NCBI GenBank assembly: GCA_964452355.1
Contig: CAYVKV010000002.1
Coordinates: 1 to 64,000, forward strand
From: UBA1450 sp964452355
Lineage (GTDB): Bacteria > Patescibacteriota > Microgenomatia > UBA1406 > GWC2-37-13
Reading direction: 5' to 3'
Length of the DNA stretch: 64,000 nucleotides
Part shown: positions 33,237 to 42,265 of the stretch, piece after piece
Position numbering within the stretch: the first letter of the stretch is position 1
Layout: each line of letters begins with the position of its first letter
Notes under the pieces: model-generated
The model's database searches: none
Told to the model about the DNA's origin: nothing
Seen by the model: only the letters and a program-made list of their open reading frames with translations
Made by a program: the position numbers and the translations under genes

Positions 33237-36218
33237 TTAGACTTCCTTTTCTACCTTAAGTTCAGAGCCATAAACAATTTTTGACGCTTGAACTTGAGAC
33301 TTAATATGTTCTTCAAAGAGTCGAAATTTGTCTTCAATCGTAATCACTATCGAATCAATAATTTGAACGCCTAATTTTTTCCGCATATTCTGAATCTTAC
33401 GAATGAGATCGCGCATCTCACCCTCAAGTCGTAATTCTTCTGAAATCTCAAGGTCATATGTCACAAGTATCTCATCTCCAACTCCTGTTTCGAGTATTAC
33501 TTCTCTCACATTCAACTCATCAGAAATCAGCTGTTTGTACTCTGATTCAAAATCTTTATGAAGGAGTTGGGCAGTTTTTGGAATCTGCGCCGTGACTGAG
33601 GCAAGTGGTTGGCGGACTTTCATCTGGTGCTCTTTTCGGACGCGGTGGCCAACTTCTACGATCTGACGGACGATCATCATGTCGCTTATTAATTTTTCAT
33701 CAATCACTTCACCACTAAGTGTTGGCCACGCCTCAAGATGTACCGATTCGCCGCCTGTAAGAGTTGTGTATATTTCTTCACTTATAAATGGGAGGAATGG
33801 AGAAATAATAATTGAAAGGTTTTTAAAAACGTACTGCGTGGTTGTATAAAAGGATTGCTTGTCAGTTTTGTCGGTTGCAGATGGTCCCACTCGATCTCGG
33901 GAACGACGTATATACCACAAAGACAAATCCTGCACGAACTCCTCTATTGATACTGCCGCTTGTTTTGGTTCGTATGCAGATAGATTTGACTTTACTTCTG
34001 ATTCTGTTTGCAGAAGACGGGAAATAATCCATTGGTCAAGTACTGATGGGTTTACATTCTTCGAAGGTTCGCTAGAGTATTCCATGCCATCAACCTCAGC
34101 ATTCATTCGATAAAATTTGAATATATTCCAAAGAAGCAGATAAAACTGTCTTCTCACTTCTTGCGCTTTTGTTGGACCAAATGCAAGGTTTTCCGCAGGA
34201 TTTTGACGAACATACATCCACCGCATCACGTCAACACCAATATCATCCGCTCCCTCGTTAAACTCAATAGAGTTTCCCCAACTTTTGTGCATTGGGCGCC
34301 CATCTTCTCCGACCAACGTTGCAAATCCTAGAACCTGTTTGAAATGATTTGTGTCTTCAAGCGCGCTCGACTTTGCAATCATGGCATAAAACCAGTTTTT
34401 AAACTGTCCGGGAAAAGACTCAGTAATAAAGTCTGGAGGAAACCATTTCTTCCATTCCTCTTTGTTTTTTGTATACAGTGGCTCTCCTGTGTTGTTTTCA
34501 CGAATCGTCGAGTACGGCACAATCCCCGCATCAAGCCAAGGATTTCCCACATCTCCGATTCGTTGAATTGGTCTTAAACATTTTGAACAATTAATCTTAA
34601 CTTCATCAATATATGGCTTGTGGGGCGTATGACCATCAAATGAATCCCATCCAGCAACTGCTTTTTCATGTAGTTCATCTTTAGAGCCAATGACTTCAAA
34701 TGATTTGCATTCCGTACATTCATAAATGGGAAGTGCTAAACCCCAATAGCGATTCTTTTTTGAAATCAGCCAATCATGCATATTTTTGAGCCAATCAAGC
34801 TCACGATCAAGACCAAAAGATGGAATCCATTTTATTTGTTTTGCAACGGTCACCATCCTCTCACGCAGCGTTCCTTTGCTCATGTCCTTTGACGGACGAT
34901 CCATTGCAATATACCATTCATCTGCAACCTTCCAAACAAGCTCCGACTTACAACGCCAACAACCGGGATATCGATGTTTGTACCTTCGTATTTCAAAAAT
35001 CCAGTTCTCCCCTTGTTCTTCTCGTTCTCTCAAATAATCAAAAATAAGCTCGGGGTGTTTTTTAGCATTTTTCCCAGCCAGAAATCCCATGTGGGGAAGA
35101 TAATCTGCATTATCTGCAATAACAGGAATCATGGGGAGCCCCAGCTTTTTTCCCAAACGGAAATCCTCTGTTCCTGCACTGACTGCTGTATGAACAAGTC
35201 CCGTTCCCTCCTCAGTTGTAATGGGCATGATTTGAGGATCGGTCTGAACCACCGTATGAAAGACATCTTCATGTTTCTTTGCTACGTCTTGCACTGCCTG
35301 AAGCTGGTCAAAGGGAGCAGTATACTTGAGCCCGACCAGTTCAGATCCCTTAACTATTTTAATAATACCTTTGTGATCACCCTTAAATACCGACTCAACT
35401 AAATCTTTTGCTACCCAAAAGGTATCTCCGGTCGCACCCTTCACGAGCGCATATTCAATATCTTTGTCCACGGCTACCGCTATATTTGCCGGAAGTGTCC
35501 ACGGAGTTGTCGTCCAAACTAAAAGATGTTCCTTTTCGCGACCAACAATCGGAAGTTTAAAAAATATTGACTCATGAACTACTTCTTTGTAGTCTTCGGT
35601 GAGCATCTCGTGCTGTGATATGGCAGTTTCACACCGCGGACACCACGGTACCGACTCGTGTCCTTTATAAATCCATCCATTCTCATGACAGACTTTCAGA
35701 AAGTGCCAAATCATATAGTTATTGTCATCGCTCATCGTATAGTATGAATTCTCCCAATCCATAAAATAGCCGAGGCGCTTTGACTGATCTGTTTGAATAT
35801 CTGCGTATTTGTGAACACGATCTTTACAGAGTTGTACAAATTTGGCAATTGAAGCAAATGTATCTCCCGGAACAAGATTTTCAATGTCCTTTTTAGTATG
35901 AAGTTCCAGTTCCTTTTCAACCTCTACCTCAACCCACAATCCCTGACAATCAAAGCCACTTTGAAATCGTTGACGATCCCCAAGAAGATTGTGAAATCGT
36001 TGCCACAAATCTTTGTAGGTACGCCCCCATGCATGATGTACGCCCATTGGGTTATTGGCAGTGATCGGTCCATCCTGAAAAGAAAAATAGGTCTCAGAAG
36101 CATCATTTTTATGAAGATATTTGCCGACTGTTCCTTCTTTCTTCCAATGATCGAGCCACTTGTGCTCCATATCGACAAAAAATTGAGTGAACTGGTCTTT
36201 TTTTGGTTGTTCTGACAT
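33237..36218 (-). CDS. ileS: isoleucyl-tRNA synthetase, divergent
   Basis: The 993 residues form a class I synthetase of the Ile/Val/Leu group: an editing domain (LLVWTTTPWTLPANIAVAVD), FESFPGQFKNWFYA-type region (ITESFPGQFKNWFYAM) and the anticodon-binding domain. The HIGH signature reads MGVHHAWGRTYKDLW, with GVHH for HIGH, and the KMSKS loop reads RPMHKSWGNS. These differ from E. coli but keep the second His, Lys and Ser. The editing and substrate pattern suit IleRS over ValRS. The ATG at 36218 is used; the upstream frame has no homology. Confidence 0.88.
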   Translation of the reverse strand: MSEQPKKDQFTQFFVDMEHKWLDHWKKEGTVGKYLHKNDASETYFSFQDGPITANNPMGVHHAWGRTYKDLWQRFHNLLGDRQRFQSGFDCQGLWVEVEVEKELELHTKKDIENLVPGDTFASIAKFVQLCKDRVHKYADIQTDQSKRLGYFMDWENSYYTMSDDNNYMIWHFLKVCHENGWIYKGHESVPWCPRCETAISQHEMLTEDYKEVVHESIFFKLPIVGREKEHLLVWTTTPWTLPANIAVAVDKDIEYALVKGATGDTFWVAKDLVESVFKGDHKGIIKIVKGSELVGLKYTAPFDQLQAVQDVAKKHEDVFHTVVQTDPQIMPITTEEGTGLVHTAVSAGTEDFRLGKKLGLPMIPVIADNADYLPHMGFLAGKNAKKHPELIFDYLREREEQGENWIFEIRRYKHRYPGCWRCKSELVWKVADEWYIAMDRPSKDMSKGTLRERMVTVAKQIKWIPSFGLDRELDWLKNMHDWLISKKNRYWGLALPIYECTECKSFEVIGSKDELHEKAVAGWDSFDGHTPHKPYIDEVKINCSKCLRPIQRIGDVGNPWLDAGIVPYSTIRENNTGEPLYTKNKEEWKKWFPPDFITESFPGQFKNWFYAMIAKSSALEDTNHFKQVLGFATLVGEDGRPMHKSWGNSIEFNEGADDIGVDVMRWMYVRQNPAENLAFGPTKAQEVRRQFYLLLWNIFKFYRMNAEVDGMEYSSEPSKNVNPSVLDQWIISRLLQTESEVKSNLSAYEPKQAAVSIEEFVQDLSLWYIRRSRDRVGPSATDKTDKQSFYTTTQYVFKNLSIIISPFLPFISEEIYTTLTGGESVHLEAWPTLSGEVIDEKLISDMMIVRQIVEVGHRVRKEHQMKVRQPLASVTAQIPKTAQLLHKDFESEYKQLISDELNVREVILETGVGDEILVTYDLEISEELRLEGEMRDLIRKIQNMRKKLGVQIIDSIVITIEDKFRLFEEHIKSQVQASKIVYGSELKVEKEV

Positions 36219-36272
36219 AGTGATGAGGCTAATTGTATCATTCAGGAGGGTTTGAGGCAATAAGTGATAATC

Positions 36273-36315
36273 GATCCCCCTTCAGGAAGGGGGTGCCCGA
36301 AGGGCGGGGGATGTT
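36273..36315. repeat. left palindromic repeat of the DUF559 cassette
   Basis: It contains an 8-bp hairpin CCCCCTTC/GAAGGGGG (36276-36293) and a GCCC-GAA-GGGC hairpin (36295-36305), and ends GGGGGATGTT next to the gene. The same order occurs in the gatB insert (15533-15574), and the second stem there is GTCC/GGAC: paired changes keep it closed. Confidence 0.9.
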
Positions 36316-36320
36316 ACACT
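36315..36320 (+). promoter_or_regulatory. possible DUF559 gene -10 box
   Basis: TACACT begins at the last base of the left repeat and ends 7 nt before the ATG at 36328, matching the spacing seen at other genes. Confidence 0.35.
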
Positions 36321-36327
36321 TAATGGC

Positions 36328-36693
36328 ATGAAGCCCATTCCCTATAATCCAAATCTTAAGAAACTTGCAAAGGAGATGAGAAATATAAGTACATTATCTG
36401 AAATATTACTATGGAAATGTATTCAGAAGAAGAAAGTAAAAGGATATACGTTTCTCAGACAAAAACCACTTCTCAACTACATTGTAGATTTCTATTGTCC
36501 TGAACTTAATCTAGCTATCGAAATAGATGGATCTGTTCACGAGTATGCAGAGTTAGAAGATCAAAAAAGACAGAAAGAGCTTGAACAACATGGCGTTCAC
36601 TTTATTCGATTTCTCGATAATCATATTCGCAAAAATCCCGATGGTGCAGTGCTCGTAATTGAAAAGTGGGTTAAGAAGTATATTGAAGAATAA
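36328..36693 (+). CDS. DUF559 family, Vsr-like endonuclease
   Basis: The 121 residues match DUF559: YNPNLKKLAKEMRNISTLSEILLW, then RQKPLLNYIVDFYCPELNLAIEIDGSVH near 47-74 and VHFIRFLDNHI near 88-98. The fold is that of the Vsr/PD-(D/E)xK nucleases, with the Asp of VDFY and the Glu/Asp of IEIDG as the likely metal site. The gene is opposite to ileS and ftsZ. Palindromic repeats lie on both sides, and its TAA stop is part of the right repeat. This suggests a small mobile or selfish unit; the target is unknown. Confidence 0.9.
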   Translation: MKPIPYNPNLKKLAKEMRNISTLSEILLWKCIQKKKVKGYTFLRQKPLLNYIVDFYCPELNLAIEIDGSVHEYAELEDQKRQKELEQHGVHFIRFLDNHIRKNPDGAVLVIEKWVKKYIEE

Positions 36694-36740
36694 CATCCCT
36701 CCCTCCGCTTTTGCGGAGTACTCCCTTTCCAAGGGAGATC
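36692..36740. repeat. right palindromic repeat of the DUF559 cassette
   Basis: It begins AACATCCCTCC inside the DUF559 stop codon. Hairpins are CTCCGC-TTTT-GCGGAG (36703-36718) and CTCCCTT-TCC-AAGGGAG (36721-36737), ending in GATC. It is the inverted counterpart of the left repeat: both have GATC at the outer edge and ATGTT/AACAT at the gene side. It stops 8 nt before the ftsZ 3' end. It matches the first half of the gatB insert. Confidence 0.88.
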
Positions 36741-36747
36741 TATTTGC

Positions 36748-37911
36748 TTACTTTCTTCTCAAAAACGCAGGAATATCAAACTCATCAGAATCTGCTGGAA
36801 GCACAGGTGGAGATGTTGGTCGATCCTCTTCATCTTCTTGCTTTACTTCAGGAGGATACAATGAAAGGTCATCGTCTTGTCCTAATTCAGATTTTTCTTC
36901 TCGATCCATGGATGAAGTTTCTTGACCCGGACGCTGAAACTTAAAGAGCTTCATGCGACTTTCATCAAATCGTGTGGCAATAACCGTAATCTTTATCTGG
37001 TCTATCAATTTGTCGTCAATTGCAGCTCCAAAGATAATGTTGGCATCGGGATCCACTGCTTTTGAAATCATAGTTGCCGCTTCATCAATCTCACTCATCG
37101 AAAGGTCTTCACCGCCTACAATATTAAGAAGTATTCCTTTCGCGCCATCAATTGAAGTATCAAGAAGGGGTGAAGATATTGCTTGACGTATAGCTGTTAT
37201 TGCACGCTTTTCACCACTGCCGATACCCATTCCCATAATAGCATTCCCCGCATTTTTCATGATCGAGCGAACATCAGCAAAATCCACATTGATAAGACCT
37301 GGTAATGTGATAAGTTCTGCAATGCCTTTTACTCCTTGATACAATACTGAGTCAATTTTTTTGAACGCATCTAAAATCGATGTTTTTTTGTCTATTACTT
37401 GAAGAACGCGTTGATTTGGAATGACAATGAGCGTATCAACGTTGTCTTTCAAAAGATCAATTCCTTCTGCTGCGGTCGCTTTTCGGGGAGCACCTTCAAA
37501 ATCAAATGGTTTGGTGACCACCGCAACGGTCAGTGCTCCTGACTCTCGCGCTACTTCTGCAACAATTGGTGATGCTCCCGTTCCGGTTCCTCCACCCTCG
37601 CCACAGGTGATAAATATCATATCTGCATTGCCAAACTCATCTTTGAGCTTCTCCCGAGATTCCTCTGCCGCCTGTCTGCCGACTTCAGGATTTCCCCCGG
37701 ACCCAAGCCCTTTGGTGAGTTGATCGCCAATCTGTACTTTAATATCAGCCTTGTTGTGAAGAAGTGCCTGAGCATCAGTATTTACAGCGACAAATTCGAC
37801 CCCTTCAATGCCACCCTCTTTGATCATGGAGTTTATGGCATTTCCGCCACCTCCACCAACACCAACGACTTTAATTTTTGCTGCTTGACCTGCTTTTGGT
37901 TTGATTAACAT
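36748..37911 (-). CDS. ftsZ: cell division protein FtsZ
   Basis: This is the tubulin-like GTPase that forms the division ring. The 387 residues have IKVVGVGGGGGNAINSM at 13-29, the GTP signature GGGTGTG near 107-113, and RVLQVIDKK / GLINVDFADVRSIM in the core. A variable acidic linker leads to the C-terminal peptide EFDIPAFLRRK, which binds FtsA and others. It is the last gene of the division cluster. Its 3' end touches the DUF559 repeat. Confidence 0.97.
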   Translation of the reverse strand: MLIKPKAGQAAKIKVVGVGGGGGNAINSMIKEGGIEGVEFVAVNTDAQALLHNKADIKVQIGDQLTKGLGSGGNPEVGRQAAEESREKLKDEFGNADMIFITCGEGGGTGTGASPIVAEVARESGALTVAVVTKPFDFEGAPRKATAAEGIDLLKDNVDTLIVIPNQRVLQVIDKKTSILDAFKKIDSVLYQGVKGIAELITLPGLINVDFADVRSIMKNAGNAIMGMGIGSGEKRAITAIRQAISSPLLDTSIDGAKGILLNIVGGEDLSMSEIDEAATMISKAVDPDANIIFGAAIDDKLIDQIKITVIATRFDESRMKLFKFQRPGQETSSMDREEKSELGQDDDLSLYPPEVKQEDEEDRPTSPPVLPADSDEFDIPAFLRRK

Positions 37912-38005
37912 AATAAGTAGAGCTTTTTTAGCTTTTCAATGATGACTATATGATACTACGAAATATCAATTTGTCACCAACAAGTGCTCATAATCCCATT
38001 CAAGA

Positions 38006-39280
38006 CTATGGTAAAAACTGTTTGAACAGCTTTTTGACTTTCGAAATTATATCATTCATAGAGAAGTTTTTCAGAATTGAATTAAAATCCTTATGCGAAG
38101 TATCTTCTTTAAACATCTGTTTGCCTCCATAATATACCAGTCCAAGAGTTGATGCATACATCGGATTCATCACCTCATCCACGAGTCCTGAGGCTTTATC
38201 CGGTATGCCAATGCGAATGGGGAGACGAACAATACGTTTTCCTTGTTCGACCATCCCGATGGTCAAAGCACCACCACCGGTAATGACAAGTCCCGATGGA
38301 ATATACTTCTCAAACTCACTTTTCACAATCTCTTCTTTAATATATGAGAAAATCTCTTCAATTCTCGGACCGATGATGCCATCAACTATTTCACGAGGCG
38401 TTGCATCGGGAAGTTTTTCCGGAATATTCATTTTTGCTGAACTTAAGAAATCTTTATCCTTTTTTTTCATCGCTTCTTCAACTTTTAGCTTGTTATTACT
38501 CAGATATAATTTTATTTTTTCTGCAGAGTCAAGTGAGACGCGAAGACCAACAGCTAGATCGTTGCTTATGTGACGAGCTCCAATAGGAATTGAAGAGGAA
38601 TAAGACAATGCTCCCTCAACATAAATACAAATGTCAATTTTTCCCCCACCAATGTCAACAAGAGCAACGCCGAGATCCTTTTCAGTATCAGTGAGGACCG
38701 AATCTGCCGCTGCAACTCCTGAAAAAATATATCCTACATTTTTTACCCCAAGATCATTGAGTACTTTATCTATATTTTTAAGATTCGTAGCTGATGCGGT
38801 GATAATATGAGTATCAACTTCAAGTCTGACGCCACTCATGCCAATTGGGTTGTTAATTCCGCCTTGTCCATCAACGCTGTACTCTCTCGGTGTAACCTCA
38901 ATAATCTGTCGCGTATTTGAAAGAGATATCGCACGTGCTGCATCAATGACCCGAAGCACATCATCTTCAACGACCTCAAACTGAGGATTTGCGACCGCAA
39001 CAATTCCATGAGAGTTTATTGACGATATGTGAGGACCTCCGACCGTCACAAAAGCTTCCTTAATTTGATGACCCGCCATTCGTTCCGCTTTTTCAATACT
39101 TTGCTCGACTGATGCAGTGGCTTGATCAATATCCACAATCAACCCCTTTTTTACTCCACGGGTTGGAGCTGCATTAAAGCCAATGATACGTATTTCATCT
39201 GAATCTTCTGAAGTGATGCCAACAATGGTTGCAACTTTGGTACTTCCAATATCTATTCCACAGATTAATGACTCAGCCAT
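38006..39280 (-). CDS. ftsA: cell division protein FtsA
   Basis: This actin-fold protein tethers FtsZ to the membrane. The 424 residues contain CGIDIGSTKVATIVG at 6-20, the SHS2/1C domain (ITASATNLKNIDKVL), DIGGGKIDICIY and VITGGGALTIGMVE, with the C-terminal amphipathic helix (NDIISKVKKLFKQFL) for membrane binding. It lies between ftsQ and ftsZ. A TATCAT box 6 nt before the ATG suggests an extra promoter inside the cluster. Confidence 0.95.
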   Translation of the reverse strand: MAESLICGIDIGSTKVATIVGITSEDSDEIRIIGFNAAPTRGVKKGLIVDIDQATASVEQSIEKAERMAGHQIKEAFVTVGGPHISSINSHGIVAVANPQFEVVEDDVLRVIDAARAISLSNTRQIIEVTPREYSVDGQGGINNPIGMSGVRLEVDTHIITASATNLKNIDKVLNDLGVKNVGYIFSGVAAADSVLTDTEKDLGVALVDIGGGKIDICIYVEGALSYSSSIPIGARHISNDLAVGLRVSLDSAEKIKLYLSNNKLKVEEAMKKKDKDFLSSAKMNIPEKLPDATPREIVDGIIGPRIEEIFSYIKEEIVKSEFEKYIPSGLVITGGGALTIGMVEQGKRIVRLPIRIGIPDKASGLVDEVMNPMYASTLGLVYYGGKQMFKEDTSHKDFNSILKNFSMNDIISKVKKLFKQFLP

Positions 39281-39325
39281 GAGGTAATGATATCAAATAT
39301 TAATGCGTTTATTGGTATAAAATGT

Positions 39326-40096
39326 TCAAAATCTGACCACGGGTTTGTCAAATCTAAAATCAATTCTTGAGTACTTGATTCCTTGTATTTGAAACTGCCG
39401 TATGGCTTCCTCAAATTGATACAACTGAAGCTCGCGCTCTTTTTCTGATGAGAACAAATATTCGTGATCTTCTGTATATAATCCTAGCATATGATATCCG
39501 CCAATATCAATACGAATAACCTTTTCTTTCGCACTTTTCACCACTTCAATAAAATACAATACATCTCGAATGTCTTTCTTATCAATAACCGTTCCCGTTT
39601 GATATCCTGAAAAAGGGATGTCCTGATAATACGTAATTGTTGGAACAGAATCCTGCAAAATCTGGTGATCCTTCCGGATGATATTACCTTCTTTGCTCAG
39701 TAAAAGATATCCATTTCCAACATCAAGATAGGCCGATGGATAGAGACGCTGAACAAATATTGACAAGGTACTCGGGTAGTCCTTTTGGATCTTGTTTATT
39801 TCATAGAGTGGATTTACTCTATTGATCATTTCTCGCGCTTTATTTTCATCAATGAGCCATATCGTTTTGTTCTTGAATGACGCGGTGCCAATAATGCTTT
39901 CCGCATCTGAATTTCCAACAATGGTTATTGTCTGCACTCGATACAGATGATCTATGGAGTAAAAAAACCCAATCCAAACCACGAAAGATATAATAAAGAG
40001 AAATACGTATATTTTTTTAAGAAAAAATCTCAGTAAGAATACGCGAAACCGCATTGGATTTATAGATTCCAGAAATTTTTTGATACGCTTCTTCAT
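39326..40096 (-). CDS. ftsQ: FtsQ/DivIB-like division protein
   Basis: The 256-residue protein has a short basic N-terminus, one membrane helix (about 30-50) and an extracytoplasmic POTRA-like domain (VQTITIVGNSDAESI...TIWLIDENKAREMINRV...YPSTLSIFVQRLYPSAYLDV). The C-terminal part GIKYSRIDFRFDKPVVRF fits the FtsQ beta domain. It bridges FtsB/L and FtsW/I in division. The start overlaps murG by 80 nt, and a later ATG at 40054 is possible. Assignment is by topology and position. Confidence 0.82.
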   Translation of the reverse strand: MKKRIKKFLESINPMRFRVFLLRFFLKKIYVFLFIISFVVWIGFFYSIDHLYRVQTITIVGNSDAESIIGTASFKNKTIWLIDENKAREMINRVNPLYEINKIQKDYPSTLSIFVQRLYPSAYLDVGNGYLLLSKEGNIIRKDHQILQDSVPTITYYQDIPFSGYQTGTVIDKKDIRDVLYFIEVVKSAKEKVIRIDIGGYHMLGLYTEDHEYLFSSEKERELQLYQFEEAIRQFQIQGIKYSRIDFRFDKPVVRF

Positions 40097-41129
40097 AGAC
40101 CTTTTTATTATCCATCATTTTGTAAATAAGTTCTAGCAGATCCTCACTGGAATGAGATTGATCAAAAAGTTCCGCTGCGCCAAAAGACGTAAGAAGTTCT
40201 GCTTGCTTTTGCTGTTCATCATTTGCTGACCATGGAAGCGGAATAAAGAGTGCGGGTTTATGTAACGCAACAAGTTCAAACCACGTATTTGCACCTGACC
40301 GACCAACCACAAGGTCTGCTGACGCATATACCGCACCAATCTCATCATTTGAAATATGAGTTCTGAGGATATATCTTCTCTGTACATTTGATGGAAGTGA
40401 TTTCTTCAATACATTCAGTCGATCATAATCTGCAAACTCCTCAACATTGCCTGTTTGGTGAACGATGCAGTACTTCTCAAGAAGTTTTGGAATAATAGTC
40501 TCAAAAAGAACATTTATCGTATGAGACCCTAAAGATCCACCGGTAATATAGATACATGGTATTAAAGTATCTACCTCGATGTTTGAATGCGTTTTTTCAA
40601 ATATACTTGTTCTCACTGGATTACCCGTTAAGATAGTTTTATTCGATGAAAAAAACTTGGTTGACTGCTCAAAAGAAATAAATATTTTTTTTGCAAAATG
40701 CGAAATTATTTTATTTGCTGCCCCCGGATGGATGGTTTGCTCATGGATATACACGGGAATGCCAAATAGGTATCCGATAAATGCAATGGGCAAACTCAAA
40801 TATCCCCCAAACGTAAGAATGACATCTGGTCTCTGCCGAATAAGGATAAAAAACGCATGGACAAACCCAAACGGAATGCGTAATATGTTTAAAACTGAAC
40901 GCACGGAGATCACTCGGGTAACCCTTCCCGCTTCAAGGTTAATAAACTGAAGAGAGCGTTTGTGAATTTCTTGATACTCAAAGCTTTCGGATCGCTCTTG
41001 CGCATTATTAAATTTTCGTCCCACAAAGATGATTTTGATCTTTGGATAATCTTTTCTCAGTACGTCAATGATTGCGAGCGCCGGAGCGGGATGACCTCCC
41101 GAAATAATGATTTTCTTTATGGCATGCAT
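40017..41129 (-). CDS. murG: UDP-GlcNAc:lipid I N-acetylglucosaminyltransferase MurG
   Basis: MurG adds GlcNAc to lipid I to make lipid II on the inner membrane face. The 370 residues have the two Rossmann halves: ISGGHPAPALA near 9-19 (a shortened form of the usual GGTGGHxxPA), FGGYLSLP, HEQTIHPGAANK near 155-166, TGNPVR, ITGGSLGSHTIN and SADLVVGRSGANTWFEL. It follows ftsW by 11 nt and overlaps ftsQ. Confidence 0.93.
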   Translation of the reverse strand: MHAIKKIIISGGHPAPALAIIDVLRKDYPKIKIIFVGRKFNNAQERSESFEYQEIHKRSLQFINLEAGRVTRVISVRSVLNILRIPFGFVHAFFILIRQRPDVILTFGGYLSLPIAFIGYLFGIPVYIHEQTIHPGAANKIISHFAKKIFISFEQSTKFFSSNKTILTGNPVRTSIFEKTHSNIEVDTLIPCIYITGGSLGSHTINVLFETIIPKLLEKYCIVHQTGNVEEFADYDRLNVLKKSLPSNVQRRYILRTHISNDEIGAVYASADLVVGRSGANTWFELVALHKPALFIPLPWSANDEQQKQAELLTSFGAAELFDQSHSSEDLLELIYKMMDNKKVYEEAYQKISGIYKSNAVSRILTEIFS

Positions 41130-41140
41130 ATGCTATTGTA

Positions 41141-42265
41141 TCAATTCTTCGAAATCTTTGCCTGCCTGGCAATATTAATTGCCACCCCAAGGAGCATAAA
41201 AGACGTGATCATTGAAGATCCACCGTATGATAGAAATGGGAGGGTTACTCCGGTAAGTGGCATGAGATTCACCATACCTCCAAGATTGATCATTATTTGA
41301 AGTCCAAAAAAAGCAAATATTCCCCCAACTAAAAGCTTTCCGAAATGGTCAGATGTTGCATTATAAATTTCATACAACTTTAAAAGTAAAACAATGTAGA
41401 AAAAAATAATAAGAAATCCTCCGATAAATCCGAGCTCCTCTCCAATTATGGCAAATATTGAGTCCGTATGAGCCTCGGGAAGAAATAAATATTTCTGTCG
41501 AGATGCACCAAAGCCGCGCCCCGTAAATCCTCCTTCAGAAAGAGATATAAGTATTTGATTGATATGAAAGCCTATTCCAAGTGGGTCTTCGCTTGGATTC
41601 AGAAAGGCGGTAAGTCGTCGAAGTCTGTACGGCGCAGCAAAGAGGAGTGCGATAAAACCTCCAATTGAGATTGGAATTAAGGCAAGAAGATACTGCAACT
41701 GCTGTCCCGCAAGAAAATACATGATGACGCTTAAAGAAAAAATAATGATGGCGGTACCCATATCTGGCTGCATTAAAATGAGACCTATTAAAAATCCTGT
41801 AAGCATGAGAAACGGGGTAAATCGGTTTTTCTCCTTTTTACTAAACCACGATGCAAGGTAAATAATTAATGCAACCTTTGCAAATTCCGTTGGTTGAATG
41901 TTTATGATCCCCAGATCAATCCAGCTCCGAGCTCCTCCCGCCTGATGACCGATTGAAGGAATAAGGACAACCAGGAGGAGAATGATGACACCCGCCATCA
42001 ATGGAAATGCAAAATAATACAGTTGTTTGTAATTGTAGATTGACAAAAATATCATTGCCACAATCCCCAATCCAATCCATCGAAGTTGCAGTTTAAGAAA
42101 ATGAAAACTATCCCCCGTCGCCTGAAGTGCTCGAATTGACGATGCTTCAAATACAAAAATAAGACCGATCAACGAAAAAATAATAGCGAGTGAAACCAAC
42201 AAGATTGTTGTTGGGAGGGATTTTTTGTCAGTTTTCGACTTAAGAATTCTCGCTTTCCTTCGCAT
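41141..42265 (-). CDS. ftsW: FtsW-type SEDS glycan polymerase
   Basis: This 374-residue membrane protein of about ten helices is the division counterpart of RodA. Signatures are GGARSWIDLGIINIQPTEFAKVALIIYLA, MQPDMGTAIIIF, GGFTGRGFGASRQKYLFLPEAHTDSIFAIIGEELGFIGG and LPFLSYGGSSM. The ATG at 42265 is chosen; it overlaps the end of murD by 26 nt, whereas a much longer frame would overlap murD more and add nothing conserved. It lies between murD and murG, as in typical dcw clusters. Confidence 0.93.
   Translation of the reverse strand: MRRKARILKSKTDKKSLPTTILLVSLAIIFSLIGLIFVFEASSIRALQATGDSFHFLKLQLRWIGLGIVAMIFLSIYNYKQLYYFAFPLMAGVIILLLVVLIPSIGHQAGGARSWIDLGIINIQPTEFAKVALIIYLASWFSKKEKNRFTPFLMLTGFLIGLILMQPDMGTAIIIFSLSVIMYFLAGQQLQYLLALIPISIGGFIALLFAAPYRLRRLTAFLNPSEDPLGIGFHINQILISLSEGGFTGRGFGASRQKYLFLPEAHTDSIFAIIGEELGFIGGFLIIFFYIVLLLKLYEIYNATSDHFGKLLVGGIFAFFGLQIMINLGGMVNLMPLTGVTLPFLSYGGSSMITSFMLLGVAINIARQAKISKN

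Noticed and set aside
36273..36740. CRISPR array or insertion sequence for the repeats around DUF559
   Set aside because: Only two inverted copies, no regular spacers, no transposase and no clear target-site duplication.
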